Shown here: positions 4,347-5,528 of the stretch, piece after piece | Layout: each line of letters begins with the position of its first letter | How positions within the stretch are numbered: position 1 is the stretch's first letter | NCBI GenBank assembly: GCA_002394165.1 | Contig: DGTA01000049.1 | Coordinates: forward strand, 1 to 5,528 | Direction of reading: 5' to 3' | Length of the DNA stretch: 5,528 bases | Origin: Lachnospiraceae bacterium UBA4348 | Lineage (GTDB): Bacteria; Bacillota; Clostridia; Lachnospirales; Lachnospiraceae | The notes under the pieces: generated by a model | Seen by the model: the letters and a program-made list of their open reading frames with translations, nothing else | Databases searched by the model: none | Told to the model about the DNA's origin: nothing | Program-made: the position numbers and the translations under genes

Positions 4347-5528
4347 CGCCCTCGCAAAAAAGTTCGGGACCGGCCGCAGCACGGACCGGTTGTACAGGCT
4401 GATCGCCGCAACGAGCATGACCGCGGTGACGATCAGCGACAGGATACAGACTCCGTAATACCAGTAATCCTCCACAGGATGGATAAGCGCCATGACTGCT
4501 GCCGCAAGGGTGGAGGCAGGTCCCAGCCACGGAACGATCCGGATCAGCCCCTCTCCGGGCCCCTTCTCTATCTTTCCACTGCGGATCACATCAACCGAGC
4601 AGTATGCCAGGAAAGCACCGGCGGCGCCGATGACTGCCAGTGAGCACACATAGAAGGGCACCATGTCCGAAGTCGAAAACTGCTCGAGCCAAAATCCCGC
4701 AGCCATGAACAAAAGCGCAAAGGCAACAGCAATGACGATGATCCACTGCCTTCCCAGAACAAATGCGTTCCCACTGCGGATGTTTGCATCCCCGAACATG
4801 GGCGAGATCGGCTTGGGCTCATCCGGCCCGTCCTTTGAGCGATAGTCGCCGAAACCGGTATTCCTGGCCCCGATGGAAGTCATCTGGGCAAAGAAGATCA
4901 GCACCGCCGCCAGCGTCAGGAGGCTCCCAAGGAGCATCCCGGTCTGGGCTGTAAACTGGAACATCCTTTCCGCGAGGAAATACAGCGGGATCGTCAGGAT
5001 CAGGCTTAAAAGCAGGTACTTTCTGATATCGATGGGGATCTCGGCGTAGATCTTTCCGGTCGATCCGTTGACCACGCTGTAAGCTATCCGGTCCTTTTTT
5101 CTCCAGGTCAGGAACCAGACTGGCAGCATGGCTTTCTGCGACTTTTTGATCCTGGCTCCGACCGCTGTCGTCCCCCTCTTGTTCTCTATTTTATAGTTTC
5201 TCAGCTCATGCTCTTCCAGGATCCGTTCGTAGACAGCCTCGGTCGCCAGCTCTTTGGCGCTTTTCTCATAAGCCTTTTCTTCCACATCCTCCGTGTTCGC
5301 AAAAAATCCGAACAGGTAGGAAGGAGTAAATTCCTTCATGTCTTCCAGCCGGTACGGAGCGATGGATTCGCTGATATTGTCATCGAAGGTGCTGGAAGCA
5401 TCGTAGGTGATCCCCTTGAACTCGGCATTCAGGTCACCGGTGATATCAAAGACCGATGTCACCAGGTAGTCGCCCTCCTGCTTCGAGGTCGTGCCGATGA
5501 TGCGCGGATTGCGGGCAAAGCCCACATC
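4329..5528 (-). CDS. Membrane protein, likely TFIIB-type zinc-ribbon protein (5' end missing)
   Basis: The 3' part of a gene that continues past the right edge; 399 residues are visible in frame to base 5528, beginning D-V-G-F. The GTG at 5525 is an internal valine, not a supported start. About 160 soluble residues come first, including 'SIAPYRLEDMKEFTPSYLFGFF' and a charged helix 'NTEDVEEKAYEKSAKELATEAV'. Then comes 'MLPVWFLTWRKKDRIAYSVVNG', followed by 'GKIYAEIPI', and about seven membrane helices (near 168-188, 194-214, 261-281, 286-308, 327-345, 350-372). The 'LPVW-[FL]-LT-...-NG-TGK-[IV]' phrase is the hallmark I know from proteins annotated as TFIIB-type zinc-ribbon proteins, which usually start with a CxxC zinc ribbon and are encoded beside TPM proteins. 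That N-terminal ribbon would lie outside the window, so this is recognition rather than proof. The linked TPM gene supports it. Function is unknown; a role in an envelope complex with the TPM protein is inferred. Confidence 0.72.
   Translation of the reverse strand, partial: DVGFARNPRIIGTTSKQEGDYLVTSVFDITGDLNAEFKGITYDASSTFDDNISESIAPYRLEDMKEFTPSYLFGFFANTEDVEEKAYEKSAKELATEAVYERILEEHELRNYKIENKRGTTAVGARIKKSQKAMLPVWFLTWRKKDRIAYSVVNGSTGKIYAEIPIDIRKYLLLSLILTIPLYFLAERMFQFTAQTGMLLGSLLTLAAVLIFFAQMTSIGARNTGFGDYRSKDGPDEPKPISPMFGDANIRSGNAFVLGRQWIIVIAVAFALLFMAAGFWLEQFSTSDMVPFYVCSLAVIGAAGAFLAYCSVDVIRSGKIEKGPGEGLIRIVPWLGPASTLAAAVMALIHPVEDYWYYGVCILSLIVTAVMLVAAISLYNRSVLRPVPNFFARAKEERG

Noticed and set aside
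4333..4530. N-terminal extension of the TPM gene to an ATG at 4530
   Set aside because: It lies wholly within the coding sequence of the upstream membrane protein in another frame, while ATG at 4332 has an excellent ribosome binding site and is followed by a signal peptide.

Overview
The window looks like chromosomal DNA of a Bacillota, most likely a Clostridia (Lachnospiraceae-like) species. The reasons are strong AGGAGG-type ribosome binding sites, moderate GC, a SUF-type Fe-S assembly gene end, and a zinc-ribbon/TPM/TSUP gene set of a kind I associate with gut Clostridia. The taxonomic call is inference, because there is no rRNA or marker gene here.

Layout: positions 3-77 (+) are the last 24 codons of a SufB/SufD-family gene. 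A long non-coding stretch (78-665) follows. It holds six tandem 62-63 bp units (101-449), each a 36-37 nt imperfect palindrome plus a 26-27 nt conserved linker, and then a separate large palindromic element (473-608) with 22-23 nt arms. All remaining genes are on the minus strand, so this stretch lies between convergent genes.

On the minus strand, read from the right edge: a partial membrane protein (4329-5528), the C-terminal part of a TFIIB-type zinc-ribbon protein by recognition; a secreted, membrane-anchored TPM-domain protein with a glycine-rich tail (3556-4332), joined to it by an ATGA overlap; and a TSUP/TauE-SafE permease (2761-3525) 30 bp further on. These three form one probable operon concerned with the cell envelope. 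Next comes an AT-rich, Tyr/Lys-rich secreted protein with two PPC-like beta-sandwich repeats (1748-2539). It has its own promoter, overlapped by a perfect palindrome, and a clear intrinsic terminator (1637-1670). Last is a cytoplasmic class C beta-lactamase-like serine hydrolase (666-1547), whose start is set by an AAAGGAG site.

The most unusual part is the hairpin array at 101-449. Two adjacent 36-nt units differ at only two positions, and these pair with each other in the stem, which suggests selection for structure. I see no CRISPR array, tRNA, rRNA, transposase gene or complete novel system. The palindromic element at 473-608 looks like a non-autonomous mobile or REP-like repeat.
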